Below are positions 1-4,930 of a DNA stretch of 11,476 nt, one piece after another (positions within the stretch are counted from its first letter, which is position 1; every line of letters begins with the position of its first letter). Under the pieces are notes generated by a model, which was given only the letters and a program-made list of their open reading frames with translations, was not told the DNA's origin and ran no database searches. Origin of the DNA: Patescibacteria group bacterium (GTDB lineage Bacteria > Patescibacteriota > Minisyncoccia > Minisyncoccales > CG1-02-41-26); contig JAHJSK010000078.1 in NCBI GenBank assembly GCA_018830365.1, positions 1 through 11,476 on the forward strand, written 5' to 3'. A program made the translations under genes and the position numbers.

Positions 1-138
1 GAATTAATGGGATGGGATAAGGATACAGCAAAAGCGTTTGTAAAAGCAGAAAAAGAAGCAAAAGAAAAAAAAGAAAAAGAGGAGGAGAAAAAAGAAAAAG
101 AGGAAGAGGCAAACAAGGAAAAGGAAAATAAAACATAA
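1..138 (+). CDS. C-terminal end of an unknown protein with a Lys/Glu-rich tail (partial)
   Basis: The frame is open from the left edge and ends in TAA at 136-138, giving the last 45 residues of a protein. The first 15 or so visible residues (ELMGWDKDTAKAFVK) look like ordinary folded sequence. The rest is almost purely Lys and Glu with a few Ala and Asn, a charged tail likely to be a single solvent-exposed helix or disordered. Nothing allows a family assignment. The next gene starts 14 bases downstream on the same strand, so the two are probably co-transcribed. The K/E-rich stretch is purine-rich and produces a spurious Leu/Phe-rich frame on the opposite strand. Confidence 0.7.
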   Translation, partial: ELMGWDKDTAKAFVKAEKEAKEKKEKEEEKKEKEEEANKEKENKT

Positions 139-152
139 GTGTAAATAAAAAT

Positions 153-575
153 ATGTTTCAAGAACCAATTCAAAAAGAAAATTTATCCGACACTTCAGAT
201 TTAATAAGCTCCGAAGACATTGCTTTAATTCTTTCAGCAATTTGCGTGTCAAGCGGCATAGAACAAGAGGAGGAAATTGAAAAAGTGTCTTATCAAGTTG
301 CCCGAGTTTTATTTAACGACTTGCCGTCTGAATTGCTCGCCAAATCTTTAAATGAAAACGAAGGTTTTTCTTTGGAAATAGCTGAAACAATTGCTCAAAA
401 AGCCGACCGCTATATTTTTTCGCAAATAGAAAAATCCGTTTCAAATGAAGAATCGGCCGTGCCAGATGAAGAACCTTTTTCAGAAAAATCCGAAATCATT
501 GAAAGCCCTATGGCTGAAAATCCTTTAACCAAAAACCCTCCAAAAGATGATGTTTATCGCGAACCAATAGAATAG
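153..575 (+). CDS. Small hypothetical protein, paralogue of the 2575-3066 product, with C-terminal DDVYREPIE
   Basis: This encodes a 140-residue soluble protein of unknown function with no signal peptide or membrane segment. Residues about 22-95 form a helical domain. It aligns with residues about 30-100 of the protein at 2575-3066: an [IV]-x2-[LQ]-V-x2-VL stretch, then a Pro-containing turn (NDLPSELLAKSL against GLFPPENFLASL), then an acidic helix ending in [DN]R[YF]IF. Residues 96-131 are a Glu/Ser/Pro-rich linker, probably disordered. The last nine residues (132-140) are DDVYREPIE, identical to the end of the paralogue. I recall this helical domain as common in Parcubacteria but know no function. 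The ATG at 153 has no upstream Shine-Dalgarno (AAATAAAAAT). The gene converges on the SPFH gene. Confidence 0.85.
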   Translation: MFQEPIQKENLSDTSDLISSEDIALILSAICVSSGIEQEEEIEKVSYQVARVLFNDLPSELLAKSLNENEGFSLEIAETIAQKADRYIFSQIEKSVSNEESAVPDEEPFSEKSEIIESPMAENPLTKNPPKDDVYREPIE

Positions 576-588
576 AAGGCATTAACAT

Positions 589-636
589 AATTTTCAATTT
601 TCAAGCACCAATTTACAATCAATTTTCAATTTTCAA
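589..636 (+). repeat. 16-bp direct repeat AATTTTCAATTTTCAA, two copies
   Basis: AATTTTCAATTTTCAA occurs exactly at 589-604 and 621-636, and each copy is itself a doubled AATTTTCA. The part between them, ATTTTCAAGCACCAATTT, recurs with one change (GCTCC for GCACC) near 6817-6834, just before the mini-hairpin array. This is therefore a dispersed intergenic repeat and not a local accident. No function is evident. Confidence 0.7.
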
Positions 637-641
637 AATCC

Positions 642-669
642 TAAACAAAAGTTTAAAAATTTTTGTTTA
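642..669 (+). terminator. AT-rich perfect 9-bp inverted repeat, possible weak terminator of the 153-575 gene
   Basis: TAAACAAAA (642-650) and TTTTGTTTA (661-669) are exact reverse complements around a 10-base loop, 66 bases after the stop of the upstream gene. The stem has only one G-C pair per copy and no clean U-tract follows, so terminator function is uncertain. Confidence 0.3.
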
Positions 670-699
670 CTTTCCTCTCGCTTTGCTTCGCTTGATAAT

Positions 700-729
700 A
701 AAAAAGGAGGGACACTGATGTATCCCCCC
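700..729 (-). terminator. Intrinsic terminator of the SPFH gene
   Basis: Read on the minus strand, a G-run at 729-724 pairs with CCCTCC at 711-706 (one G-U). A two-base AT bulge follows, then ACA/TGT closing a TCAG loop, and then six T residues (705-700). It lies 18 bases beyond the SPFH stop codon. A GC-rich stem followed by a T-run is the classical Rho-independent form. On the plus strand no T-run follows, so it acts in one direction only. Confidence 0.65.
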
Positions 730-746
730 CTTGTATCCTGCTGGAT

Positions 747-1991
747 TTATTGGGTTTTAGTAATCGTACTCCCAACTTTCAGAATGTTCTGCACCTCGGC
801 TATCGCTCCTGAAAAATTTCCGCCTTTCCATTCAACCACTGTTCCAATTTCGCGATCCAAATAAAATTCAACTAATTGGTCAGTCTTACTAACAGCTTCT
901 TCTTCGGTGAGTTTTGGTTGCTCTTCCTTCAATCGGTTCAATGTTTGGAGATAAATCCCAACTATTTTTTCCGCGTCTGCTTTGGCTTTTTTCCTCGCTG
1001 CGTTTGCAAGGTTTCCTTGGATGATTTCCTCTTGAGCACTCTCATAGACCGCTTGTCTTTTTTTGAGTACTTCGGGCGACCATACAAAGTTGGGGAAAAT
1101 TATTCGTGTAGTTTCAAGCCCGTATCCATTTATCGCCTTTTCAACATCTGATTTTTCATCTACTTTACCCGCAATGTCCTCTTTCCAATCTTTGCCAACA
1201 TTTTTTTTCTGTCCATCGCCAAAAAAATCCTTTATTTCCAGGTTTCTAAAAAGGGTGTTAATAGCGGTCTCGGCTTTTGCTCGAATCGCAACCTGGTAGT
1301 TTTGTGTTTCGTATACCGCGCGGTAGACATTTTTTCTTATTTCTTTCTCTTTTTTTTCTTCAATGTCGCTCGTGGTGTCATTTGCATTTGGGTCAATATC
1401 ATCCAGGATTTTAATCCCCCAGAGAGCCCCTGGCAAAGTCACTGTTCCGCCCCCTTTCATATCAAGTTCATTTCTACTTTTCTCTCCTTCGTCATTTTTT
1501 TTTGGCAAAAAGAGTTCAATGAAATGTTCTTGTGTGCTTATTATGTTCCCACTCATAACCCATGGAACAAGAAATTTTGGGCCTGGTCCTTCAATCTTCC
1601 AGAAAGCTCCACAAACCGTTGTAACCAGCCGCTGTTTTTCTTGGATTTGCGCAAACCATTCCCGTAAAAAGCACACTATCACAATTCCAACAACAAGCCA
1701 CAAAGCCCATTGCCACCACCAGCCTGTCTGACAAAACCAAAAAGGCGCGCATGCGTACACAAGGGCAATCACGCAAACAAGAAAATAGCTGAAGAATGCC
1801 ACTTTTCCAACCCACGGTTCCGGCTCTGGCAATTTAAACTCTTTCTCCTTTGCCACTTTTCCCCGCGGCTTTGATTCTGGCAATCCAAGCTTCTTTTTCC
1901 TTTCCTCCTTTTTCATTTTTTTCGCCAACACCGCCCGAATCACCCAAGCAACGAAAATCAAAATCCCTGTCAAAATTATAATCCAAAACAT
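747..1991 (-). CDS. SPFH/band-7 (stomatin-prohibitin-like) membrane protein
   Basis: This encodes a 414-residue membrane protein. Hydrophobic segments lie at about 1-22, 63-84 and 92-109, with a Lys-rich, Pro-rich linker (23-60) between the first two. From about 120 the sequence has the band-7 pattern: a basic stretch, then GPGPKFLVPW at 135-144, then an insert-bearing beta-rich part. After about 290 comes a Y-G-L-E-T-T-R-I strand, then the long Ala/Glu/Lys-rich helix (about 310-345) typical of SPFH proteins. Family members oligomerise on the inner membrane and organise membrane domains or proteases; the partner here is unknown. The ATG at 1991 is fixed by a perfect Shine-Dalgarno. The gene stands alone on the minus strand with its own promoter and terminator. 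By eye it is more GC-rich than the flanking genes, so it may have a different history from them. Confidence 0.85.
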   Translation of the reverse strand: MFWIIILTGILIFVAWVIRAVLAKKMKKEERKKKLGLPESKPRGKVAKEKEFKLPEPEPWVGKVAFFSYFLVCVIALVYACAPFWFCQTGWWWQWALWLVVGIVIVCFLREWFAQIQEKQRLVTTVCGAFWKIEGPGPKFLVPWVMSGNIISTQEHFIELFLPKKNDEGEKSRNELDMKGGGTVTLPGALWGIKILDDIDPNANDTTSDIEEKKEKEIRKNVYRAVYETQNYQVAIRAKAETAINTLFRNLEIKDFFGDGQKKNVGKDWKEDIAGKVDEKSDVEKAINGYGLETTRIIFPNFVWSPEVLKKRQAVYESAQEEIIQGNLANAARKKAKADAEKIVGIYLQTLNRLKEEQPKLTEEEAVSKTDQLVEFYLDREIGTVVEWKGGNFSGAIAEVQNILKVGSTITKTQ

Positions 1992-1995
1992 TCTA

Positions 1996-2005
1996 AATCA
2001 CCTCC
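1996..2005 (-). promoter_or_regulatory. Perfect Shine-Dalgarno of the SPFH gene
   Basis: On the minus strand the bases read GGAGGTGATT, ending four bases before the ATG at 1991, with GGAGG itself nine bases before it. It matches the 16S rRNA 3' end over the whole stretch. It settles the start codon. It is unusual here because none of the plus-strand genes in the window shows such a site. Confidence 0.85.
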
Positions 2006-2011
2006 AATATA

Positions 2012-2049
2012 ATTGCATTGTGGGGAAGCATTGCTTCCTTCAACGCAAT
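2012..2049 (-). promoter_or_regulatory. Two-part stem-loop in the SPFH leader, just upstream of the ribosome binding site
   Basis: On the minus strand, ATTGCGTTG (2049-2041) pairs with CAATGCAAT (2020-2012), nine pairs with one G-U. Inside a small asymmetric internal loop (AA/CCA), GGAAGC (2038-2033) pairs with GCTTCC (2029-2024) around an AAT triloop. The hairpin ends six bases before the Shine-Dalgarno. GCTTCC could alternatively pair with GGAGGT of the ribosome binding site, so a translational switch is conceivable, but that is inference. Confidence 0.5.
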
Positions 2050-2055
2050 ATTTTT

Positions 2056-2088
2056 AAAAATCTGGCATCTGTTTAATTTTATTCCAGA
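2056..2088 (-). promoter_or_regulatory. Possible weak attenuator hairpin early in the SPFH leader
   Basis: On the minus strand TCTGG (2088-2084) pairs with CCAGA (2065-2061), followed directly by TTTTT (2060-2056). The stem is only five pairs with an 18-base loop, so strong termination is unlikely. It lies about 12 bases after the predicted transcription start. Confidence 0.25.
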
Positions 2089-2106
2089 CGCTTGATTACT
2101 GCCTAC

Positions 2107-2134
2107 ATTATAACAGAGCATTTTTAATTGTCAA
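2107..2134 (-). promoter_or_regulatory. Consensus sigma-70 promoter of the SPFH gene
   Basis: On the minus strand there is TTGACA at 2134-2129, a 16-base spacer, and TATAAT at 2112-2107, with TG one base before the -10 box (extended -10). All twelve hexamer positions match consensus. The start point would fall near 2100, giving a leader of about 108 bases before the ATG at 1991. Confidence 0.8.
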
Positions 2135-2155
2135 GTTTTTAAGCGTGATTTTAAT

Positions 2156-2215
2156 TTGTAAAAATCCTGTCCCTTATTCCAGCGATCGCGGTTTTAAGAG
2201 ACAGGATTTTTGCAA
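2156..2215. repeat. Long hairpin element, copy A (loop AGCGATCGCG)
   Basis: The outer stem pairs 2156-2171 with 2200-2215 over 16 bases with one G-T, and contains AAAATCCTGTC and its complement. A C-A mismatch is followed by CTTA (2173-2176) with TAAG (2195-2198). The loop 2177-2194 contains CCAGCGATCGCGG, itself partly self-complementary. A sister copy lies about 125 bases to the right with a different inner stem. Confidence 0.75.
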
Positions 2216-2237
2216 TAAATTAGTTTTGATAGAAATT

Positions 2238-2260
2238 TTATGGAGGTCTGACCTATGTAA
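2238..2260. repeat. Degenerate member of the TTAC...GTAA palindrome family
   Basis: The centre is GGTCTGACC, with arms TTAT...GTAA that pair imperfectly (one G-A mismatch, two G-T). It resembles the perfect palindromes at 3282-3308 and 3342-3364 and sits between the two long hairpins. Confidence 0.5.
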
Positions 2261-2284
2261 TTTTGAATCTGTATAAATTTAGAA

Positions 2285-2332
2285 AAATCCTGTCGGTTAA
2301 ACAGGCGATCGTGGTTTTAACCGACAGGATTT
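2285..2332. repeat. Long hairpin element, copy B (loop AGGCGATCGTGG)
   Basis: There is a perfect 17-bp stem, 2285-2301 with 2316-2332. The outer AAATCCTGTC matches copy A. The inner GGTTAAA/TTTAACC replaces copy A's CTTA/TAAG and still pairs. The 14-base loop keeps the CGATCG core and the following GG. TTATTTTC follows on the plus strand, but no gene ends here that would need a terminator. Confidence 0.75.
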
Positions 2333-2497
2333 ATTTTCAAACGAAACGAGAGAAATAAAAATTCATTTTTTAAAAAATGAGCTCCGTAATATTTATGCCA
2401 TGGCATTATTATTACCTATGGTGATAAATTAAACATATTTAATAATAAACCCCGGACATTTGGAAGGGGTGTATTTTTGTTGCGCGAGTGGTTGCTG

Positions 2498-2537
2498 TTT
2501 TTGGGGTTGCTTTTCGCGTGTTCGCGTATTATTATTA
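2498..2537 (+). repeat. 40-bp direct repeat, copy 1
   Basis: TTTTTGGGGTTGCTTTTCGC and the following 20 bases recur at 3417-3456 with two differences. Both differences fall in the four-base loop of a CGCG-TGTT-CGCG mini-hairpin (TCCT in copy 2). An ATT/TTA trinucleotide run follows in both. Copy 1 ends 37 bases before the start codon at 2575. Confidence 0.75.
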
Positions 2538-2574
2538 GTGTTATTAGCTAATAGATTTTTAGTAAAAAGTATTT

Positions 2575-3066
2575 ATGTTGCAACAATATAATCAAAAAGA
2601 ACTCCAAGGATTGTTTGAAGTTTTACCCGAAGAATTAAAAGACGCTATTTTATCTGAACAAACCGCGGAAACAATCAGAAAAATTTGTGAACGGTATAAA
2701 ATAGAAGAAAGAAATATGTCTGAAATAGCAGGATTAGTTGGCAATGTTTTAATGGGTCTTTTCCCGCCGGAAAATTTTCTTGCATCTCTTCAAGTGGAGT
2801 TAAATATAGAAAAAGAAAAATCGCAAAATATTTTTCAAGAGATAAATCGTTTTATTTTCTTTCCTGTAAAAAATTTTCTTATAGAATTTTATCCAGAAAT
2901 TAAATTCGCTCATGGTGGCAAAGTCGCGGACGAAAGCATTGCCATAGAAGAAAAATTTGCGAAAGAAAAATTAGAAAAAATTGAATCGGAAAAAGCCGCG
3001 CCAATAGAGGAAAGCAAGGAGACAAAAAAAACAGGAGATGATGTTTATCGTGAACCAATAGAATAA
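2575..3066 (+). CDS. Small hypothetical protein, paralogue of the 153-575 product, with C-terminal DDVYREPIE
   Basis: This encodes a 163-residue protein of unknown function with no signal peptide. Residues 8-47 are an extra N-terminal helical part (LPEELKDAIL and following) that the 140-residue paralogue largely lacks. Residues about 48-105 are the shared domain: IAGLVGNVLMGLFPPENFLASL, a helix with E-x2-[IK], then EINRFIFFPVKNFL. A Lys/Glu-rich linker (about 115-153) leads to the terminal DDVYREPIE (155-163). The linker differs from the paralogue, but the last nine residues do not. The ATG follows AGTATTT and has no Shine-Dalgarno. It lies 593 bases upstream of prgI on the same strand, so a link with the secretion operon is possible but unproven. 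Confidence 0.85.
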   Translation: MLQQYNQKELQGLFEVLPEELKDAILSEQTAETIRKICERYKIEERNMSEIAGLVGNVLMGLFPPENFLASLQVELNIEKEKSQNIFQEINRFIFFPVKNFLIEFYPEIKFAHGGKVADESIAIEEKFAKEKLEKIESEKAAPIEESKETKKTGDDVYREPIE

Positions 3067-3074
3067 AAAAAAGA

Positions 3075-3099
3075 TTTACAGAGGCCCGTCCTCTGTAAA
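3075..3099. repeat. Palindrome TTTACAGAGG / CCTCTGTAAA
   Basis: Ten perfect pairs surround CCCGT, eight bases after the stop of the 2575 gene. The outer TTAC/GTAA ends match the other palindromes of the cluster. Adenines and not thymines follow, so it is not a standard terminator on the plus strand. Confidence 0.7.
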
Positions 3100-3143
3100 A
3101 ACCTCTGCGAAAAGGTGAATTTGATAATTAAAAAAGATTTAGC

Positions 3144-3168
3144 ATTACACCGTCCCGGACGGTGTAAT
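3144..3168. repeat. Palindrome ATTACACCGTCC / GGACGGTGTAAT, copy 1
   Basis: Twelve perfect pairs surround a single C. The central 23 bases recur exactly at 3536-3558. Confidence 0.8.
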
Positions 3169-3189
3169 TTAATAATTCAGGGAATAAAA

Positions 3190-3238
3190 CAATGTATCGC
3201 CGCCAGGCGGCGATACATTGCCTGGCGGCGATACATTG
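3190..3238. repeat. Palindrome with a tandemly duplicated right arm
   Basis: CAATGTATCGCCGCC (3190-3204) and GGCGGCGATACATTG (3206-3220) pair perfectly. The segment 3203-3220 is then repeated in tandem at 3221-3238 with one change (CCAGG to CCTGG), so two right arms compete for one left arm. Confidence 0.8.
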
Positions 3239-3281
3239 TTGATTGCCTATAAACAAAGGAGTGGTTTACGGAAAATAAAAT

Positions 3282-3308
3282 TTTTACGGAGGTCAGACCT
3301 CCGTAAAA
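3282..3308. repeat. Palindrome TTTTACGGAGGTC / GACCTCCGTAAAA
   Basis: Thirteen perfect pairs surround a single A. It shares the GGTC-N-GACC core and the TTAC/GTAA ends with 3342-3364. A half copy (TTTACGGA) lies just upstream near 3265. Confidence 0.8.
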
Positions 3309-3341
3309 CTATTCCGAAATTTTGAATTCAGGGGATAAAAC

Positions 3342-3364
3342 TTACAGAGGTCCGACCTCTGTAA
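3342..3364. repeat. Palindrome TTACAGAGGTC / GACCTCTGTAA
   Basis: Eleven perfect pairs surround a single C. Compared with 3282-3308, the arm has AGAGG for GGAGG with the complementary change on the other side. Confidence 0.8.
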
Positions 3365-3416
3365 AAAGATTTTAATTTAATTTTAATTGAATTGAATTAT
3401 TCACAAGGAAACTCTT

Positions 3417-3456
3417 TTTTTGGGGTTGCTTTTCGCGTCCTCGCGTATTATTATTA
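3417..3456 (+). repeat. 40-bp direct repeat, copy 2
   Basis: It matches 2498-2537 at 38 of 40 positions, with loop TCCT in place of TGTT between the two CGCG arms. It is followed by a longer ATT run (3446-3462). Confidence 0.75.
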
Positions 3457-3534
3457 TTATTAGTTTTATTATTTTAAAATTGATTGATGCAATAGCGCAA
3501 AGGGTTTGTTAAGCATAATGTTTTAAAATTAATT

Positions 3535-3559
3535 TTTACACCGTCCCGGACGGTGTAAA
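3535..3559. repeat. Palindrome TTTACACCGTCC / GGACGGTGTAAA, copy 2
   Basis: Twelve perfect pairs surround one C. The inner 23 bases are identical to those of the 3144-3168 element about 390 bases upstream, while the immediate flanks differ. Confidence 0.8.
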
Positions 3560-3609
3560 GCTATTTGAAAAAATATAGCGGAGGGTTGACCAATATAACC
3601 TGCATTCGC

Positions 3610-3632
3610 CTTGTCTCGCTAAGCGAGGCAAG
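3610..3632 (+). promoter_or_regulatory. Hairpin 27 bases before prgI
   Basis: CTTG, then T-G wobble, then CTCGC pairs with GCGAG and CAAG around a TAA loop, ten pairs in all. It lies in the probable leader of prgI. No thymine run follows, so it is more likely a leader structure or repeat remnant than a terminator. Confidence 0.4.
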
Positions 3633-3659
3633 CGGGGCTTTATTTGATAGATAACCATT

Positions 3660-4070
3660 ATGGAATTTAAAGTGCCAAAATTTTTAGAAAGAGAATCAAA
3701 ATTTTTTAGCATCTTAACCTTCAAGCAATTAGCTTGCGTCGGGATTATTGGTCTTGTTTTATTTATTTTGTATTATATTGTTCCCAAGTCAACCTTTTTC
3801 TTTTTAGTCGTTTTTTTCGGAGGAGGAAGCATGGTTTTAATGATTGTCAATATTGAGGGAGTGCCTCTTTACCAATTGGCCGGACATTCTTTGAATTATT
3901 TGCTTTCTTCTAAAAAATTTATTTGGTCAAGAAAAGAAAAGCCATTTATTAAATTATTAAACAAAGAAAGAGAGGAAGCGAAAGAAAAAAAAGCAGACGC
4001 GCCTTTAAAGATTTCCCCGGAAAGCAGCTTGGGCAAATTATCGTCCCGAATTGAGCGAGGGGTGCAGTAG
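3660..4070 (+). CDS. prgI: PrgI family (VirB3-like) membrane protein of a type IV secretion-like system
   Basis: This is a 136-residue inner-membrane protein. The start matches the PrgI family: FKVPKFLERESKFF, then LTFKQLACVGIIG leading into the first membrane helix (about 24-41). After a short Pro-Lys turn comes the second helix (about 44-64), then a cytoplasmic tail (from about 66) that is Lys/Glu-rich after residue 90. PrgI is the VirB3 counterpart in Gram-positive and Patescibacteria type IV systems and works next to VirB4, as the neighbouring genes show. The ATG has no Shine-Dalgarno (AACCATT). This is the first recognisable gene of the plus-strand operon; the following VirB4 half starts 200 bases on, across an inverted repeat. 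Confidence 0.85.
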   Translation: MEFKVPKFLERESKFFSILTFKQLACVGIIGLVLFILYYIVPKSTFFFLVVFFGGGSMVLMIVNIEGVPLYQLAGHSLNYLLSSKKFIWSRKEKPFIKLLNKEREEAKEKKADAPLKISPESSLGKLSSRIERGVQ

Positions 4071-4072
4071 AT

Positions 4073-4263
4073 AACGCAAAACTCAAAGCGCAAAACGCAA
4101 AACTAAAACGAAAATGTTAAAACTAACGCAAAATATTGATTCTGTTATTTTTCGTTGAGAGCAAGTAAATTTGAGGCTGAATTTCCTAAGGGATTGGGGA
4201 AACATCAAAAAAAGATTTAAGTTTTAAAATAAACTTTGAGTTTTGCGTTTTGAGTTTTGCGTT
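4073..4263 (+). repeat. 29-bp inverted repeat bracketing the prgI-virB4N spacer
   Basis: The left arm 4073-4101 (AACGCAAAACTCAAA...) and the right arm 4235-4263 are reverse complements at 27 of 29 positions. Each arm consists of two tandem CGCAAAAC-[TG]-CAAA units. The spacer is 133 bases and appears non-coding. The right arm ends seven bases before the ATG at 4271, so a transcript could fold with the start codon at the base of the stem. Confidence 0.75.
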
Positions 4264-4270
4264 TAATCGT

Positions 4271-4930
4271 ATGTCTCAATCATTTTCACAACAATTTTTA
4301 GAAATAGCTGACATCAAAGAAGGCGTGCTGGTTTTAAAAAACAGAGCTATGCGGGGCGTGCTAATGGTGTCCTCAATAAATTTTGATTTAAAATCAGAAG
4401 ATGAGCAAAAAGCTGTTATTTACCAATTTCAGGGATTTTTAAATTCCTTAGATTTTTCCTGTCAAATTATTGTTCAATCAAGAAAATTAAACATCACTGG
4501 TTATTTTGACAAATTAAAAGAATTGGAAAGGGCTCAAGAAAATGAACTTTTAAAAATTCAAACCACTGAATATCGGAAATTTATTGAGGAAATGGTAGGC
4601 GGAGGAACGATTATGAGAAAAGAATTTTTACTCGTTATTCCTTTTACTCTTTTTGAAACCAAGGGAATAATTGGCGGGAGCATGAGCGCTCTTAAAGGAG
4701 TTTTGGGAAAAAAAGAAAATTTTTTCGGATTAGGAGAAGAAAATTTCCAAAGATGCCGAGACCAACTTTATCAAAGAATGGAGTTTGCGGCTATTTGTTT
4801 GCGGCGATGCGGATTAACATCCATCCCTTTGACAACGCCAGAATTAATTGAACTTTTTTGGAGCCTTCATCATCCAAAAGAAGCGGAGTATGGTTATTAT
4901 CCAGAGATATTGCCAGAAATGATCAAATGA
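4271..4930 (+). CDS. VirB4/TraC N-terminal half, as a separate protein
   Basis: This is a 219-residue soluble protein resembling the N-terminal part of VirB4/TraC ATPases as found in Patescibacteria. Marks include FLEIADIKEGVLVLKN near the start and VLMVSSINFDLKSEDEQ around 30-50. These are followed by FLNSLDF-x-QI-x-VQSRKLNI at about 60-80 and a long charged helix ending in RKFIEEMV. It has no Walker motifs. I chose ATG 4271 over an upstream TTG at 4250: the extra seven residues would be encoded entirely by the repeat arm, and family members begin close to this Met. The stop is TGA. With the 595-residue ATPase that follows in the same frame, the total of 814 residues matches a normal single-chain VirB4. 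It probably docks on the ATPase half at the membrane; that is inference. Confidence 0.82.
   Translation: MSQSFSQQFLEIADIKEGVLVLKNRAMRGVLMVSSINFDLKSEDEQKAVIYQFQGFLNSLDFSCQIIVQSRKLNITGYFDKLKELERAQENELLKIQTTEYRKFIEEMVGGGTIMRKEFLLVIPFTLFETKGIIGGSMSALKGVLGKKENFFGLGEENFQRCRDQLYQRMEFAAICLRRCGLTSIPLTTPELIELFWSLHHPKEAEYGYYPEILPEMIK

Larger units (their letters stand above)
2135..2574. other. Gene-free region with palindromic elements between the divergent SPFH and 2575 genes
   Basis: No reading frame here looks coding. Besides the elements listed separately, it contains two short perfect palindromes. One is TCATTTTTTAAAAAATGA at 2363-2380 and the other is ATGCCATGGCAT at 2395-2406. A weak ACCCC/GGGGT hairpin (2449-2453 with 2466-2470) is followed by GTATTTTTGTT. 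I could not find a convincing plus-strand promoter for the gene starting at 2575. Confidence 0.6.
3067..3659. other. Gene-free palindrome cluster upstream of the type IV-like operon
   Basis: There is no credible gene on either strand. The region holds six palindromic elements and one 40-bp direct repeat, listed separately. Near 3560-3605 two short hairpins (GCTAT/ATAGC and GGGTT/AACCT) precede a stronger one at 3610-3632. No clear sigma-70 promoter for prgI is visible; CATAAT at 3514-3519 lacks a partner -35 at the right distance. Confidence 0.6.

Noticed and set aside
4..252. Minus-strand frame rich in Leu and Phe opposite the first two genes
   Set aside because: It is the antisense of a purine-rich Lys/Glu stretch and overlaps two better-supported plus-strand frames.
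2156..2332. Integron attC sites for the two long hairpins
   Set aside because: No integron integrase is seen, and I could not identify the conserved attC core sites at the stem bases.
3075..3559. CRISPR array
   Set aside because: The repeats are palindromes of differing sequence at irregular spacing with no unique spacers of constant length and no cas genes.
4114..4158. 14-codon frame inside the prgI-virB4N spacer
   Set aside because: Very short, partly repeat-derived, no ribosome binding site and no recognisable sequence.
4250..4270. Upstream TTG start for the VirB4 N-terminal protein, adding seven residues
   Set aside because: The extra residues are encoded by the inverted-repeat arm. 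ATG at 4271 gives the N-terminus expected for the family.
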